A stretch of 64,000 nucleotides of DNA, taken from contig JAGWVA010000008.1 of the NCBI GenBank assembly GCA_028875855.1, forward strand, positions 1-64,000, read 5' to 3'. The position numbers and the translations under genes were made by a program. The first letter of the stretch is position 1. Each line of letters begins with the position of its first letter. Origin of the DNA: Paracoccaceae bacterium. Lineage in GTDB: Bacteria > Pseudomonadota > Alphaproteobacteria > Rhodobacterales > Rhodobacteraceae. The notes under the pieces are model-generated. The model saw only the letters and a list, made by a program, of their open reading frames with translations. It was not told where the DNA came from and did no database searches. This document shows positions 48,498 to 58,096 of the stretch, in pieces.

Positions 48498-49046
48498 ATG
48501 ACTGCTCTTGGGAACACCATGCACGCGCGTCGGCTAATGGCCTCCGCGCTAGTGGCGGCCACGGTATTCGGTGCGGCCCCCGGACCCGCCTTCGCGCAGC
48601 ATGGCGACGTCGCGCGGGGCCTTCTGCTGGGTCTGGTGGCCGGGTATGCCGTCAACCAGTATATCGTGCATCACACTGCGCCTGCCAGCGCGCCGGCGAC
48701 CGTCTATGGGGCCGATGCATCGCCGGGCTATGCGGGGCAGGTCGTCTCGTCCACGCCGCCCGCGCCCGCGCCTGCGCCGGTCCGGTCGGTGGAGCCCGCG
48801 CCCGTCTGGCAGACGCCCCCCGACGCCCGCGCCTTCACCAGCCAGGAACGTCAGGTTCGCATCTCGATCCAATACAACCTGATGCGGGACGGCTATTACA
48901 ACAGCACGCTTGACGGGCTGTGGGGGCCGAACACGCAGGCGGCCGTCTTCGACTATGCCCGGGCGCATGACAAGGTCGCGCTGCTCACGAGCGAGCCGCA
49001 ATCCCGCAAGCTTTACGCCGACATCCTGCAACAGGGCAGCCCGTAA
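48498..49046 (+). CDS. exported peptidoglycan-binding-like protein
   Basis: The 182-residue protein has a signal peptide (residues 1-32) followed by a helix, a Pro/Ala-rich linker, and a C-terminal PG_binding_1-like domain (QVRISIQYNLMRDGYYNSTLDGLWGPNTQAAVFDYAR in pieces). This three-helix domain usually anchors enzymes to cell-wall peptidoglycan. No catalytic domain is present, so it probably serves as a wall-binding structural or regulatory protein. A GGAAAGGG ribosome-binding site precedes the ATG. Confidence 0.8.
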   Translation: MTALGNTMHARRLMASALVAATVFGAAPGPAFAQHGDVARGLLLGLVAGYAVNQYIVHHTAPASAPATVYGADASPGYAGQVVSSTPPAPAPAPVRSVEPAPVWQTPPDARAFTSQERQVRISIQYNLMRDGYYNSTLDGLWGPNTQAAVFDYARAHDKVALLTSEPQSRKLYADILQQGSP

Positions 49047-49068
49047 GCGTCGGGGCGGCAGGACGCGC

Positions 49069-50400
49069 TCAGGCCGGAAGCTCGACCGTCACGCGCAGCC
49101 CGCCCAGCGTGGGCGCGCGCGACAGCGCGATCTCGCCGCCGTAGATCGACACGAGATCGGCGGTGATCGCAAGGCCCAGCCCCGTGCCGGCACTGGTCGT
49201 GTCTAGGCGTGCCCCGGGTTGCAGGGCCTCTTGCAGCCGCGCCTCGGGAATGCCGGGGCCATCGTCCTCGATCACGATCTGCACGCGCTTGCCGAAGTCG
49301 GCGGTCGAGACATGCACCCGCTCTTGCGCCCATTTGCAGGCGTTATCGACAAGGTTGCCAAGCGCTTCTTCCAGATCGACGGCATCCATCGCCACCTCGA
49401 CATGGGGCGGGACCGAGCTTGAGATTTCGATCTCGCGGTCGCGCGGGATCGAGGTGAAGAGGCGGGTCAGCCGCGTGACCGACACGGCAACTGGGCTGCG
49501 CATCTGCGCGGCCTCGGCCGATCGCACCATCTGCACGCGGGCAAGCGCGCGCCGGATCTGGCCGTCGATGCGGTCCAAAGCGGCCTCGGCCATCGACACA
49601 TCGACCCCCGATGCCTTCCACAGATGCATCTCGTTGCGCAGGATGCTGCTGGGCGTCTTCAGCGCATGGGCGAGGTCCGCGCCCTGTCGCCGGGTGCGGT
49701 CGATGATGTCGCGGTTACGGTGCAGAAGCTCGTTGATGTCCTGGATCAGGGGGCGGACTTCGACCGGGTAGCGATCCGCCTCGATCACCCCGTCGGATCG
49801 CCACCGCATCAGCACGTCCGACCGCAACTTGCCCAGATCGCGCAGGATCGCCAGCGTCTGCCCGAAGGTGCCGACGATGGCGATGATCCCGATCAGCGCG
49901 AGCGCCCACAGCAGGCTGTCGCGCGCCGCCTTCTGATCGCCCAGAAGCGCCTCGAGCGACTGCGCGACCTCCACCCGCCAGACGGAGCCGTCGGGAAGCG
50001 TATAGTCCCCCGCGACGATCCGCACGGCGCCCAGCGGCCCTTCGGCATCATAGAAGCTCTGGCCGGGTTTCGGCGTCGCGGGGGGCGGCAGGGTGCCGTC
50101 GAACAGCGACCGCGACGTCTGCATGGCCCCGTCGGGCCCCGTCACCTGCCAGTAAAGGCCGGAAAACGGACGGTCATAGGCGGGATCGGGCAGGCTTGCG
50201 GCAAGCGAAAGATGCGCGCCGGGACTGCCCTCGAGCGCGGCCACGACCTGAAGTTGCCGGTTTGCCAGCGTCCGGTCGAATTGCCCCCGGATGATGCGGT
50301 TGAACGAGCCGTAGATCATCAGGCCGCCCAGCCCGAGAGCGATCACCGCGATCAGGATGCCGGAAACAAGCGTGCGTCGGCGAAAGGACGGCTTCATCAC
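49069..50400 (-). CDS. PhoQ-like sensor histidine kinase
   Basis: This is a 443-residue membrane kinase with helices at about residues 11-31 and 162-182 flanking a periplasmic sensor domain. The phosphoacceptor H245 lies in ADLAHALKTP, the H-A-L-K-T-P form of the PhoQ/QseC-like class. The ATPase has LGNLVDNACKWA, EDDGPGIPE and GTGLGLAI. The start (GTG 50400 or ATG 50397) overlaps the response-regulator stop by four bases, so the pair is translationally coupled. A PepSY-domain gene upstream of the regulator is the usual partner in such systems. The stimulus is not known. Confidence 0.93.
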   Translation of the reverse strand: MMKPSFRRRTLVSGILIAVIALGLGGLMIYGSFNRIIRGQFDRTLANRQLQVVAALEGSPGAHLSLAASLPDPAYDRPFSGLYWQVTGPDGAMQTSRSLFDGTLPPPATPKPGQSFYDAEGPLGAVRIVAGDYTLPDGSVWRVEVAQSLEALLGDQKAARDSLLWALALIGIIAIVGTFGQTLAILRDLGKLRSDVLMRWRSDGVIEADRYPVEVRPLIQDINELLHRNRDIIDRTRRQGADLAHALKTPSSILRNEMHLWKASGVDVSMAEAALDRIDGQIRRALARVQMVRSAEAAQMRSPVAVSVTRLTRLFTSIPRDREIEISSSVPPHVEVAMDAVDLEEALGNLVDNACKWAQERVHVSTADFGKRVQIVIEDDGPGIPEARLQEALQPGARLDTTSAGTGLGLAITADLVSIYGGEIALSRAPTLGGLRVTVELPA

Positions 50401-51053
50401 TTCTCGATCATGTATCCCCTGCCGCGGACGGTCCGGATCAGGTCGGACCCGAGCTTGGCGCGCAGCCGGTTGATGAAGACGGCAATCGTGTTCGAATCCC
50501 TGTCCCCATCATAGGCGTAGATGTGATCGGAAATCTCGCTGCGCGAGACGAAGCGGCCCATGTTCATCACGAGATAGGTCATCACGGCGGATTCGAGCTG
50601 GGTCAGATCGACCGCCAGCCCGTCGCGAGTGGCAAGACCCGAGCGCACCTCGTAGCGCAGCCCGCCGCGTTCGAAGACGGGTGTGGTCTGCCCGAACCTG
50701 CGGCGCAGCAGCGCCCGCACCCGGGCGAGCAATTCGGGCATGTGGAAGGGTTTGGTGACATAGTCGTCGGCCCCGGCATCAAGCCCGTCGATCCGTTCGG
50801 ACCAGCCCGACCGGGCCGTCACGATCAGCACAGGCACGTCCACACCATCGCGTCGCCACCGCTTCAGGATCGTCAGCCCGTCGATTTCCGGCAGGCCCAG
50901 ATCGAGGATGACGAGATCGTAAGGCTCTGACTGGCCCATGAACAGCGTTTCCTCGCCGCGATGGGTGACATCGACCGCATGGCCTTCGGTTTCAAGCGCG
51001 GTGCGCATCTGGGTGCACAGCGCTTCCTCGTCTTCGCCGATCAGGATCCGCAT
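50397..51053 (-). CDS. OmpR/PhoP-family response regulator
   Basis: This is a 218-residue two-domain regulator. The receiver has the acidic pair E7/D8 (GEDEE), phosphoacceptor D51 (LVILDLGLPEIDG) and K101 (YVTKPF). The C-terminal winged helix ends in HIYAYDGDRDSNTIAVFINRLR and LIRTVRGRGYMI. It forms a two-component pair with the histidine kinase downstream and probably controls envelope-related genes, including the PepSY gene 31 bases upstream. The orientation PepSY-regulator-kinase is common in alphaproteobacteria. Confidence 0.95.
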   Translation of the reverse strand: MRILIGEDEEALCTQMRTALETEGHAVDVTHRGEETLFMGQSEPYDLVILDLGLPEIDGLTILKRWRRDGVDVPVLIVTARSGWSERIDGLDAGADDYVTKPFHMPELLARVRALLRRRFGQTTPVFERGGLRYEVRSGLATRDGLAVDLTQLESAVMTYLVMNMGRFVSRSEISDHIYAYDGDRDSNTIAVFINRLRAKLGSDLIRTVRGRGYMIEK

Positions 51054-51083
51054 CCCTGTCCCTTGCTGCTGTCCGTTCCCGGT

Positions 51084-51695
51084 CTAATGCCCGGATTTGC
51101 CGTGGCCGCCGCCGGAATTCCCGCCGCCGCCCGAGTTGCCGCCGCCCGAGTTGCCGCCGGAATTGCCCCCGCCGCTGTTGCCCCCGCCCGAGTTGCCACC
51201 CGAATTGCCGCCACCGGAGGCGTTTCCGTTTCCGGACCCGTTGCCGGAATTGCCGCCCGCTTCCGCGCCGCCGCCCGTGTCCGAAGGCTTGCCTTGCCCG
51301 GCTTCGGCGGCCCTGTGCGACGCCGCTGCGGCGCCCGCGACCACCCGGCCGGGGGCGGCGCTGGATGCGGCGGCGGCCTCGACATCGCGCGCGATGGCGC
51401 TTGAGGGCAGGACGCCTTCGCCCGTCGTGGCATCGACGATGAAGGCCCCGAGCCTTCCGGAGGCATGCAGGATCACGATGCGGTAATAGAGATGCGAACC
51501 GCGAAAGGCGTGGATGTCGATCACCTGATCGCCCTTGCTCAACCCCAGCCCGGCCAGCGCCTTTCGCGTGCTGATCGCCTGACCGGTTTCCACCAGCTGG
51601 CGCACCGCCGACGGCCTGACGTCCGTGAGCGCCGCCGCCGCAGAGGGCAGGGAGAGGCAGAGCAGACAGGCAAGGGGCGTGGATCGCAGTCGCAT
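51084..51695 (-). CDS. PepSY-domain protein with Gly/Asn/Ser-rich tail
   Basis: The 203-residue exported protein has a signal peptide (residues 1-22), a short PepSY-like domain (residues 40-110: STRKALAGLGLSKGDQVIDI, HLYYRIVIL, VDATTGEG), an Ala-rich linker and then a tail of about 70 residues built from GGGNSGG repeats with Asn and Ser. PepSY modules are often encoded beside PhoP/PhoQ-like kinases and are thought to inhibit proteases or sense ligands. The low-complexity tail is unusual for the family and may be a flexible or adhesive extension. A similar composition is seen in the exported protein encoded divergently at 51844. Confidence 0.75.
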   Translation of the reverse strand: MRLRSTPLACLLCLSLPSAAAALTDVRPSAVRQLVETGQAISTRKALAGLGLSKGDQVIDIHAFRGSHLYYRIVILHASGRLGAFIVDATTGEGVLPSSAIARDVEAAAASSAAPGRVVAGAAAASHRAAEAGQGKPSDTGGGAEAGGNSGNGSGNGNASGGGNSGGNSGGGNSGGGNSGGNSGGGNSGGGGNSGGGHGKSGH

Positions 51696-51843
51696 GGAGA
51701 GCCTCTTAGCAGGGTGTCGATGAACCCGAGATTAACAGAGTGTTTCACGCCGGTTCACCCGCGATATGCTTTGTTCGGGCCACCCTGCGATGCCGGTTTC
51801 GACTGCGACCGGTGTCGATCCCGCATCGAAAGGAATTCGACCG

Positions 51844-52482
51844 ATGAACCGGACGTCCAGACTTCTGAAAGCTCTTCGCGCCTCGGCGGTGATCGCGCTG
51901 GCGGTGCCCTTCGTCGCCCTGCCGGGCTTCGTGCCGGCTGCCTATGCCAGCGGTCATGGCGGAGGTGGCAACGGCGGCGGGGGCGGCAACGGCGGAGACC
52001 ATGGCGGCGGCAGCGATCACGCGGGCGGCAACGGTCATGCCTCTGACGCGGGCCAGAACGCCTCCGGCACCCATGGGGGCGGCGCGGGCCATGCGGCCGG
52101 GGCCGAGACCTCGTCGGATGAGGGCAGCGGTGCGGATGCCTCTGCGCTCGGGTCGCTCAACGCGGCCCATGCCTCGCCCGAGGCGCTGCGCCATGCCTCG
52201 CCGAACTCGGTCCCGGGCAAGCTGAACCTTTACCGCGAGGGCGTGCTGAAAGAGCAGAACCTTCAGACCCAGATCGACACGCTGAGCGCGGCAATTGCCA
52301 CGATGGCGGCGGCCAATCCCAAAGACCCGAACCTCGCCACGGAACAGGCCGCGCTTCTGGCCCTTCAGGCCGATCTGCTTCAGCAGCAGACGACCGACAC
52401 GTCGATCCTTCAGTCGGCCTCGAACAAGCCGCTGACGCCCGATCTCGTGTCGGCGGTGCAGAAGCTGCTCGGACTCGAGTGA
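51844..52482 (+). CDS. exported Gly/His-rich protein
   Basis: The 212-residue protein has a signal peptide with a twin-arginine-free Sec pattern (residues 1-36, ending AAYASG), a segment of about 70 residues very rich in Gly, His, Asn and Ser (GHGGGGNGGG and similar), and a C-terminal helical region (residues 125-212) with heptad-like QNLQTQIDTLSAAIATM and EQAALLALQADLLQQQ. I do not recognise a family. The histidine-rich part could bind metal ions. It is divergent from the PepSY gene with 148 bases between, so shared regulation by the two-component system is plausible. Confidence 0.65.
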   Translation: MNRTSRLLKALRASAVIALAVPFVALPGFVPAAYASGHGGGGNGGGGGNGGDHGGGSDHAGGNGHASDAGQNASGTHGGGAGHAAGAETSSDEGSGADASALGSLNAAHASPEALRHASPNSVPGKLNLYREGVLKEQNLQTQIDTLSAAIATMAAANPKDPNLATEQAALLALQADLLQQQTTDTSILQSASNKPLTPDLVSAVQKLLGLE

Positions 52483-52513
52483 CGACCCGGATCGATCGAT
52501 AATGATCGGGAGA

Positions 52514-52544
52514 GGGGGACAGGCCCGGGGTCTGTCCCCCCTTT
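52514..52544 (+). terminator. rho-independent-like terminator
   Basis: GGGGGACAG (52514-52522) and CTGTCCCCC (52532-52540) pair perfectly across a 9-base loop and are followed by CTTT. It lies between the converging Gly/His-rich gene and the receiver gene, 32 bases after the former's stop. The short T run makes it a modest terminator. Confidence 0.7.
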
Positions 52545-52577
52545 CATGTCTGCGATGCCGGGCGGTGACCCGTCAGA

Positions 52578-52958
52578 TCACAGCCGGGTCCATGTCTCGA
52601 CAATCGACTGCGCGAGCGTCATCGGATCGAAGGGCTTGGTGATGACGGCGGCCGCCCCAAGGTCGATGAGCCGCTGGATGTCGGCGGAATGGGCCTTGGC
52701 GGTCATGAAGATGGTCGGCGTCCCAGCAAAGCCCGCGACTGCGCGCAAGCCCTTCAGCGTTTCCTCGCCGCTCATGCCGGGCATCATCAGATCGAGCAGG
52801 AACAGGTCCGGCTTCACCTCGGCCACGCGTGCGATGGCCTCGGGGCCGCTTGCGCACTGGATCACCGTCAGGCCGCCCACGGTTTCCAGCGCGATCAGGG
52901 CGATTTCCCGAATGTCGGGATCGTCCTCGACATGCAGGACCGTCAACCTCTGCGCCAT
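52578..52958 (-). CDS. single-domain response regulator
   Basis: This is a 126-residue stand-alone receiver (CheY/DivK style). The acidic pocket is E11/D12 (VEDDPD), the phosphoacceptor is D56 (LFLLDLMMPGMSG), then T86 (IFMTAKA) and K108 (VITKPFDP). The ATG at 52958 follows AAAGGGGGG, so I prefer it to the longer frame. It has no output domain and so must act through a partner protein, for example the PAS kinase encoded just upstream (38 bases), the Hpt protein at 58318, or another kinase. Confidence 0.93.
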   Translation of the reverse strand: MAQRLTVLHVEDDPDIREIALIALETVGGLTVIQCASGPEAIARVAEVKPDLFLLDLMMPGMSGEETLKGLRAVAGFAGTPTIFMTAKAHSADIQRLIDLGAAAVITKPFDPMTLAQSIVETWTRL

Positions 52959-52995
52959 GATCCCCCCTTTCGCCGTGCCTGACCCCAACGTCCCC

Positions 52996-54522
52996 TCAAT
53001 GCGCTGAAGTCCTCGGCAAGTCGATCCAGAATGTCGTGCCCGCGCCCTCCCGGCTTTCGAAGCCGACCGTTCCCCCGTGCCGCTCGACGATGGTCTTCAC
53101 GATGCTCAGGCCAAGGCCGCTGCCGGGGCGGTTGCGCGCGATGCTGGGCGCGGATTGCGAGAAACGCTGGAACACGAAGGGTTGCGCGGCCTCGGGTATC
53201 CCCACGCCCCGGTCGCGCACGACAAGGCGGACGCGGCTGTCGGTTCCCGTCACCTCGACATCGACCGTCTCTCCGGCGGCCGAGAATTTTGCGGCATTCG
53301 ACAGCAGGTTATGCAGCACCTGGATGAAGCGCACGCGATCCCCCCGGATCCTGTAGCACCCGCCATCGGGTGCAAAACGGAAGCCGACCCTGAGGTCGTC
53401 GGCATAGGGCGCAATGGCGGTGATCGCCTCGGCCACGACCTCGGAAAGCTCGATCGTCTCGAAGCGCATCGGCATCTCGCCCGCTTCCAGCCGTTCGAGA
53501 TCGAGAAGATCGTTGATCAGCACCAGCAGGTGATCGACGTTGCGCTGCGCGAGCGACAGCATGTCGGAGGCGCGTTTCGGCAGGGGACCGAGGACGCCCG
53601 TGTTGGCCAGCCGCAGGGCCCCCATGACCGAGGTCAGCGGCGAACGAAGCTCGTGGCTGACAGTCGCCACGAAATTGGCGCGCGCCTCTTCGTCCTTCTT
53701 GCGTTGGGTGATGTCGCGCACGACGGCCAGAAACCGCAGCGGCCCGCCCAGCGAGCTTTGGAGCTGAAGCACAATCTCGACGGCCCGCCCGAGGTGGCGC
53801 GATTCATAGACGTGGCTTTCGACCTCGCCCGCCAGCAGCGGCGCGGTTCGTTTGCGGAAATCGGCCTCGTCGAAATTCTCCACGGTGTCGCGCAGGTATC
53901 GCCCGCGATAGCCCTCGGGCGGCCAGTTCAGCACCCCGAGCGCCTTGCGGTTCACATAGACAAGCGCGAGGTCCGAGACGTTGAACAGGAACACCTCGTC
54001 GCTCATGTGTTCCAGCAGTAGCCGCGTCTGTTGTTCTGCCATGCGGCGCTTGCTGTCCGAGATGTCGGTGCGCAGCGACACCGTCCGTCGCGGGGCGCCG
54101 GGCAGGGCGACGATGGTCGTGCGCGTCCAGAAGGTGGTGCCGTCCTTCCGGCGCAGCTCGGTCTCGCCCGTCCATCGCCCGGTGGCTGCGATCGCGTCCA
54201 GCACGCTCTGCGTCTCGGCGGCCTGCGAGGTGAGCAGGAAGTCCGACAGACGCCGCCCGATCAGTTCGTCGCGGTCGTAGCCGGTGATCGTGACGAAGGT
54301 ATCGTTGACATGGGTCAGACGCCCGTTTTCGTCCGAGACGTTTACCATCGCATGCTGGCCGAGAACCTTGCCGAAGGCCTCGAAATCGTCCTCGGTCGCC
54401 CGCTGGGCGCCCTCGGGCGCGCTGTCGTGGGCGCGGCGGGTCGAAAAGGTGCGAAAAAGCACGGCCGCCAGCCCCGCGATGGCGCAGCCAAGAAGGAAAG
54501 AGACCGGTTCGAAACTGCCCAT
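52996..54522 (-). CDS. PAS-domain sensor histidine kinase
   Basis: This is a 508-residue kinase anchored by one N-terminal hydrophobic helix (SFLLGCAIAGLAAVLF). Two PAS domains follow (around residues 50-160 and 175-275, with ITGYDRDELIGRRLSDFL and LVYVNRKALGVLNWPPEGYRGRYL), then the phosphoacceptor H290 in ATVSHELRSPLTS, and an HATPase with VLHNLLSNAAKFS, RDRGVGIPE and GSGLGLSIV. A start 17 codons earlier (GTG at 54573) is possible. It is adjacent to a stand-alone receiver and to a second large kinase with the same orientation. Confidence 0.92.
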   Translation of the reverse strand: MGSFEPVSFLLGCAIAGLAAVLFRTFSTRRAHDSAPEGAQRATEDDFEAFGKVLGQHAMVNVSDENGRLTHVNDTFVTITGYDRDELIGRRLSDFLLTSQAAETQSVLDAIAATGRWTGETELRRKDGTTFWTRTTIVALPGAPRRTVSLRTDISDSKRRMAEQQTRLLLEHMSDEVFLFNVSDLALVYVNRKALGVLNWPPEGYRGRYLRDTVENFDEADFRKRTAPLLAGEVESHVYESRHLGRAVEIVLQLQSSLGGPLRFLAVVRDITQRKKDEEARANFVATVSHELRSPLTSVMGALRLANTGVLGPLPKRASDMLSLAQRNVDHLLVLINDLLDLERLEAGEMPMRFETIELSEVVAEAITAIAPYADDLRVGFRFAPDGGCYRIRGDRVRFIQVLHNLLSNAAKFSAAGETVDVEVTGTDSRVRLVVRDRGVGIPEAAQPFVFQRFSQSAPSIARNRPGSGLGLSIVKTIVERHGGTVGFESREGAGTTFWIDLPRTSAH

Positions 54523-54625
54523 GGCGCCCGTGCTCAACCTTGCATGTGGACCGCTGCGGTCAGCCAGCGACACTGGACGGCCTTCGTGTCAGCGTCGTGA
54601 CGCGGGACGGTGCGTGTCAAGCCCA

Positions 54626-57600
54626 TCAGCGCTCCGCCGTTTGCCGCTGCGGCGCCGGATCGCCCGCGACGAAAATCGGAAACGACACCCAGAAGGTCGT
54701 GGCCTTGTCCGGCTCCGAGGTGAAGCCGATCCGGCCGTTCATGCGCTCGACCAGTTGCCGCGAGATGTGAAGGCCCAGCCCGCTGCCCTGCTGGCTGCGC
54801 GTCGAGGACGCATCGGCCTGCGAGAAAGCCGAGAATATCTTTCGCCGGAAAGAGACCGGCACGCCGGGCCCGTGGTCGGTGACAGAGACGGTCAGCCGCC
54901 CGTCCTCGGCCTCGGCGCTCACGGTCACGATCCCGCCCGTGGGCGAGAACTTGATGGCATTGGACAGAAGGTTCGCCATGACCTGCAGGAACCGGTTCGG
55001 ATCGAGGAGCGCCGCGGCCCCATCGGCGATGCGTTCGACCTTGACCGAGACGCCCGCGGCCTCGGCAAAGGGCATGATCTCGTCAACCGATTGCCGCACC
55101 AGCGCGCCCGGCGCGACGGCCGCGACCTCGAAACGCATCCGCTCGGCCGCGAGCTTGTCGAGATCGAGGATGTCGTTGACCAGACGGATCAGCCGCCCGG
55201 CATTCTTGTGCGCGATTTCCAGCATGTTGCGCGCCTTGGGAGGGATCTCTCCGCTCAGGCCATGAAGCAAAAGCGTCAGCGACCCGTTGATCGAGGTGAG
55301 CGGGGTGCGCAATTCGTGGCTCACGGTCGAGATGAATTCGCTCTTGGTGCGATCGAGCATCATCTGCGCGTCGATGTCGAGGATCTGCACGACGTAGCTG
55401 CGCACATGCCCTGCGCTGTCGCGGATCGCGGCCGTTGCCATCCGACACCAGATCTCGCTTCCATCCGCCTTGAGGCAGCGGGCGGTGACCTCGAAACTGT
55501 CGCGCAGGCCCGACTCGAGCGGGGCGATGAGATCCACCACGCGGTCCCGGTCGGGCGGGGTCAGGATGCGGCGGAAGTTGGTGCCCAACAGGTCTTCCTC
55601 GGACCGGCCCGACAGCGCGACCAGCGATGCGTTAAGCTGAAGGAACTGGCCCGCGCGATCCACGATCGCCATGGCGACCGGCGCGGCCCGGATCGCCGAA
55701 CGGAACTGTTCTTCGCTGGCGCGCAGGGCCTCCTTGCTTTCCACAAGCTCGGTGATGTCGGTCTGCGCACCGATCAGATGCGTGGCTCTTCCCGTCTCGT
55801 CGCGCTGCGACGCGACCGTATCCGCATGCATCCAGTTCCAGCGCCCGTCGGGCATCCGGATGCGGTATTCCGACATGGAGCGGCTGGCGCGGCCCTCGAT
55901 GCAGTCACGATCGGCGGCCATGACCTGGTCCAGATCGTCGGGATGCACACGCGCGCGCCATTCGGCCTGCGCGTCGAACCCGGGCTCGGACGCGGCGTCG
56001 GCGTTGATCTCCATCAGCGCCTTCCATGTTTCCGATACGGAAGACCGCCCCGTCAGAAGGTCGATCTCGAACACACCGATCTTGGCGCCGCTCAGCGCGA
56101 CATCAAGGCGGTGCTGGGCGGCGCGAAGCGCGCCCTCGGCCCGCCTCTGTTCGCTGATGTCGGTCAGCAGCACGGTGTAGCGGCGGTCCCCCGACGGGGT
56201 CTGCCAGCTCGATATCTGCACATCGAGCACGAGGTCCGCGCCTGCGAAGTTGCGCATCTGCACCTCGCGTTGCAGCAGGACCTGCCCCTGCCGGGCGGAA
56301 AGATCGGCCACCAGTTGCGCCGTCTCCTGCCCGAGGATGGCACAAAGCGGCCGGCCGAGGATGTCGCCTGTGTCGCTGCCGAACAGGCGTGCGGCCGAGT
56401 CGTTGCAGAACAGGATCGTTCCGCGATGATCGAGCGTCACGATGTTGGCGCTTGGCGTCTGGATGATCGAGCGGTTTTCTTCGATCTGTTCGGCAAGCTC
56501 GTGCGTGCGGCGGGCGACAATCGCGTTGATCGCCTGTTCGCGCCCCGCGAGCGTGAGCAGGTAGAACCCGGCCAGATAGACGAAGGCCATCCCGCACAAC
56601 AGCACGACGCCGTTCGCCGTCCGGTTCAGCTCGGCTTCGAAGCGTGGCGTGCTCTGCCAGCGCACGGTCCATGTCCGGCCGAAGATCTCGCGGTTGCCCG
56701 ATGCCGAGAAAAGCGACGGGGCGGGCTGTCCGGCCTCGGCGCTGTCGTCGAAGACGCGGGCCCGGCTGCCGTCTGTCGCGGTGGTGACGGCGGTCGTGTG
56801 CAACAATGCCTCCGGCCCGCGGTGCTGCCCCGCAAAGAGGCCGCTCGCCCCAAGCGGCATGACGATCCACGCCTTCACCGCCGCGCTCTGAGCCGTGGCG
56901 GGGGTCGAGACCGGGCTCACGAGAAGCAGGCGTGCATTGCCCGCGGACGCGCCCGGAAGATCGTGCGGCCCGCTCAGGATCGTCTGGCCGCGTTGCTGGC
57001 TGCGGGCGAAGTCGCGGGCGTCGAATGCGCCCGCCCAGTCGGACAGGCCGGCGCCCTGGTGTTCCAGCGGCACGTAATGCGTGACGACCAGCGCCCTGTC
57101 GCCGTCGGCCATCGGCGCCACGGCAAGTCCCGGAAAGCCCGCCGCCCGCCGTGCCGCGACGAAGGCGTCAAGCCCGTCGCGCGGCACATCCTCGACGAAG
57201 CCGATGGCCTTCACGCCGGGGGCTTTCCCGGGCAGGCCGAGGGATCTGACGACCTCCTCCCACTGACCGTTGCGAAGATCGGCCGCATCCGTGCTGAGCG
57301 CCCGGACCGCGTTCAGCGTCAGTTGCAGGGCATCCAGCCGGCGCGACAGCGCAAGGTTGTTTTCCTGAACCAGCGTGTCGAAATCCCGCTGGCCAAGGCT
57401 GACCATCAACCGGTCGAGCAGCTTCCAGCCGCCAAGCGTCGCGCTGGCAAGGCAGATGACCAGGGCGGCCGAGGTCGGCGTGAACCGCGGCAGCGGATAG
57501 GATTTCCAGAAGATCCAGGGCCGCCCCCGACGTGGCCAGAACAGCGCGAGCGGCAGCGCAAGCAGCAGGCCCACGATATCGCCCGCCGTCCAGATCGCCC

Positions 57601-58096
57601 AGTTTGCCGCCACGTTGGATTGCGGCAGGAAGCCGAAGGCGGATTCAGCCTTCAGCCCGATCGCCGCCGCAAGGCCGCAGAGCAACGGCCCGATCAGCGT
57701 GAGCACAAGAAGAAGCTTGCGCGCGCCGGTCACTTGCAGCGGAAAGCCGAACGACCGGCGCAGGATCGCCGCGCCCGCCGCCGCTTCGGCCGTCTGCATC
57801 AGGGCAATGAGGATATCGCGGGTCAGGGCCATCCCCGTCGGCGCACCCGAGGCCACGACATCGAGCAGCACTCCCGCGCCCGTGGCCCAGACAAGAATGC
57901 TTGGCCAGAACCGTGGCCCCATGACCATGAGAACCGCCATCCCGATGCCGACGCCACGCGGGATGGAAATGCTTCCCGCGTAGGTGGGCCGCAGGATCAG
58001 CCCCGACATGCAGAAGACGATGTAGCCTGTCGCCAGCATCAGCCAGACGACAGGCGTCATGCGCTCGATGTCCTCGGACCGGCCCGCCAACGTCAT
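54626..58096 (-). CDS. MASE1-CHASE-PAS sensor histidine kinase
   Basis: The 1156-residue kinase has an N-terminal MASE1-like membrane sensor (residues 13-220, about eight helices), a CHASE-like extracytoplasmic domain (about 250-480), another membrane helix, three PAS domains (about 520-900, the second with a PAC-type YRIRMPDGRWNWMHAD), the phosphoacceptor H927 in STVSHELRTPLTS, and an HATPase with VMANLLSNAIKFSPTGG, TDHGPGVP and GSGLGLHIS. The ATG at 58096 follows GGGGGA, whereas the longer frame is poor. No receiver domain is fused to it. It can feed an Hpt protein encoded divergently just across its promoter region and the receivers nearby. Ligand: unknown; CHASE domains bind small molecules such as cytokinin-like compounds. 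Confidence 0.9.
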   Translation of the reverse strand: MTLAGRSEDIERMTPVVWLMLATGYIVFCMSGLILRPTYAGSISIPRGVGIGMAVLMVMGPRFWPSILVWATGAGVLLDVVASGAPTGMALTRDILIALMQTAEAAAGAAILRRSFGFPLQVTGARKLLLVLTLIGPLLCGLAAAIGLKAESAFGFLPQSNVAANWAIWTAGDIVGLLLALPLALFWPRRGRPWIFWKSYPLPRFTPTSAALVICLASATLGGWKLLDRLMVSLGQRDFDTLVQENNLALSRRLDALQLTLNAVRALSTDAADLRNGQWEEVVRSLGLPGKAPGVKAIGFVEDVPRDGLDAFVAARRAAGFPGLAVAPMADGDRALVVTHYVPLEHQGAGLSDWAGAFDARDFARSQQRGQTILSGPHDLPGASAGNARLLLVSPVSTPATAQSAAVKAWIVMPLGASGLFAGQHRGPEALLHTTAVTTATDGSRARVFDDSAEAGQPAPSLFSASGNREIFGRTWTVRWQSTPRFEAELNRTANGVVLLCGMAFVYLAGFYLLTLAGREQAINAIVARRTHELAEQIEENRSIIQTPSANIVTLDHRGTILFCNDSAARLFGSDTGDILGRPLCAILGQETAQLVADLSARQGQVLLQREVQMRNFAGADLVLDVQISSWQTPSGDRRYTVLLTDISEQRRAEGALRAAQHRLDVALSGAKIGVFEIDLLTGRSSVSETWKALMEINADAASEPGFDAQAEWRARVHPDDLDQVMAADRDCIEGRASRSMSEYRIRMPDGRWNWMHADTVASQRDETGRATHLIGAQTDITELVESKEALRASEEQFRSAIRAAPVAMAIVDRAGQFLQLNASLVALSGRSEEDLLGTNFRRILTPPDRDRVVDLIAPLESGLRDSFEVTARCLKADGSEIWCRMATAAIRDSAGHVRSYVVQILDIDAQMMLDRTKSEFISTVSHELRTPLTSINGSLTLLLHGLSGEIPPKARNMLEIAHKNAGRLIRLVNDILDLDKLAAERMRFEVAAVAPGALVRQSVDEIMPFAEAAGVSVKVERIADGAAALLDPNRFLQVMANLLSNAIKFSPTGGIVTVSAEAEDGRLTVSVTDHGPGVPVSFRRKIFSAFSQADASSTRSQQGSGLGLHISRQLVERMNGRIGFTSEPDKATTFWVSFPIFVAGDPAPQRQTAER

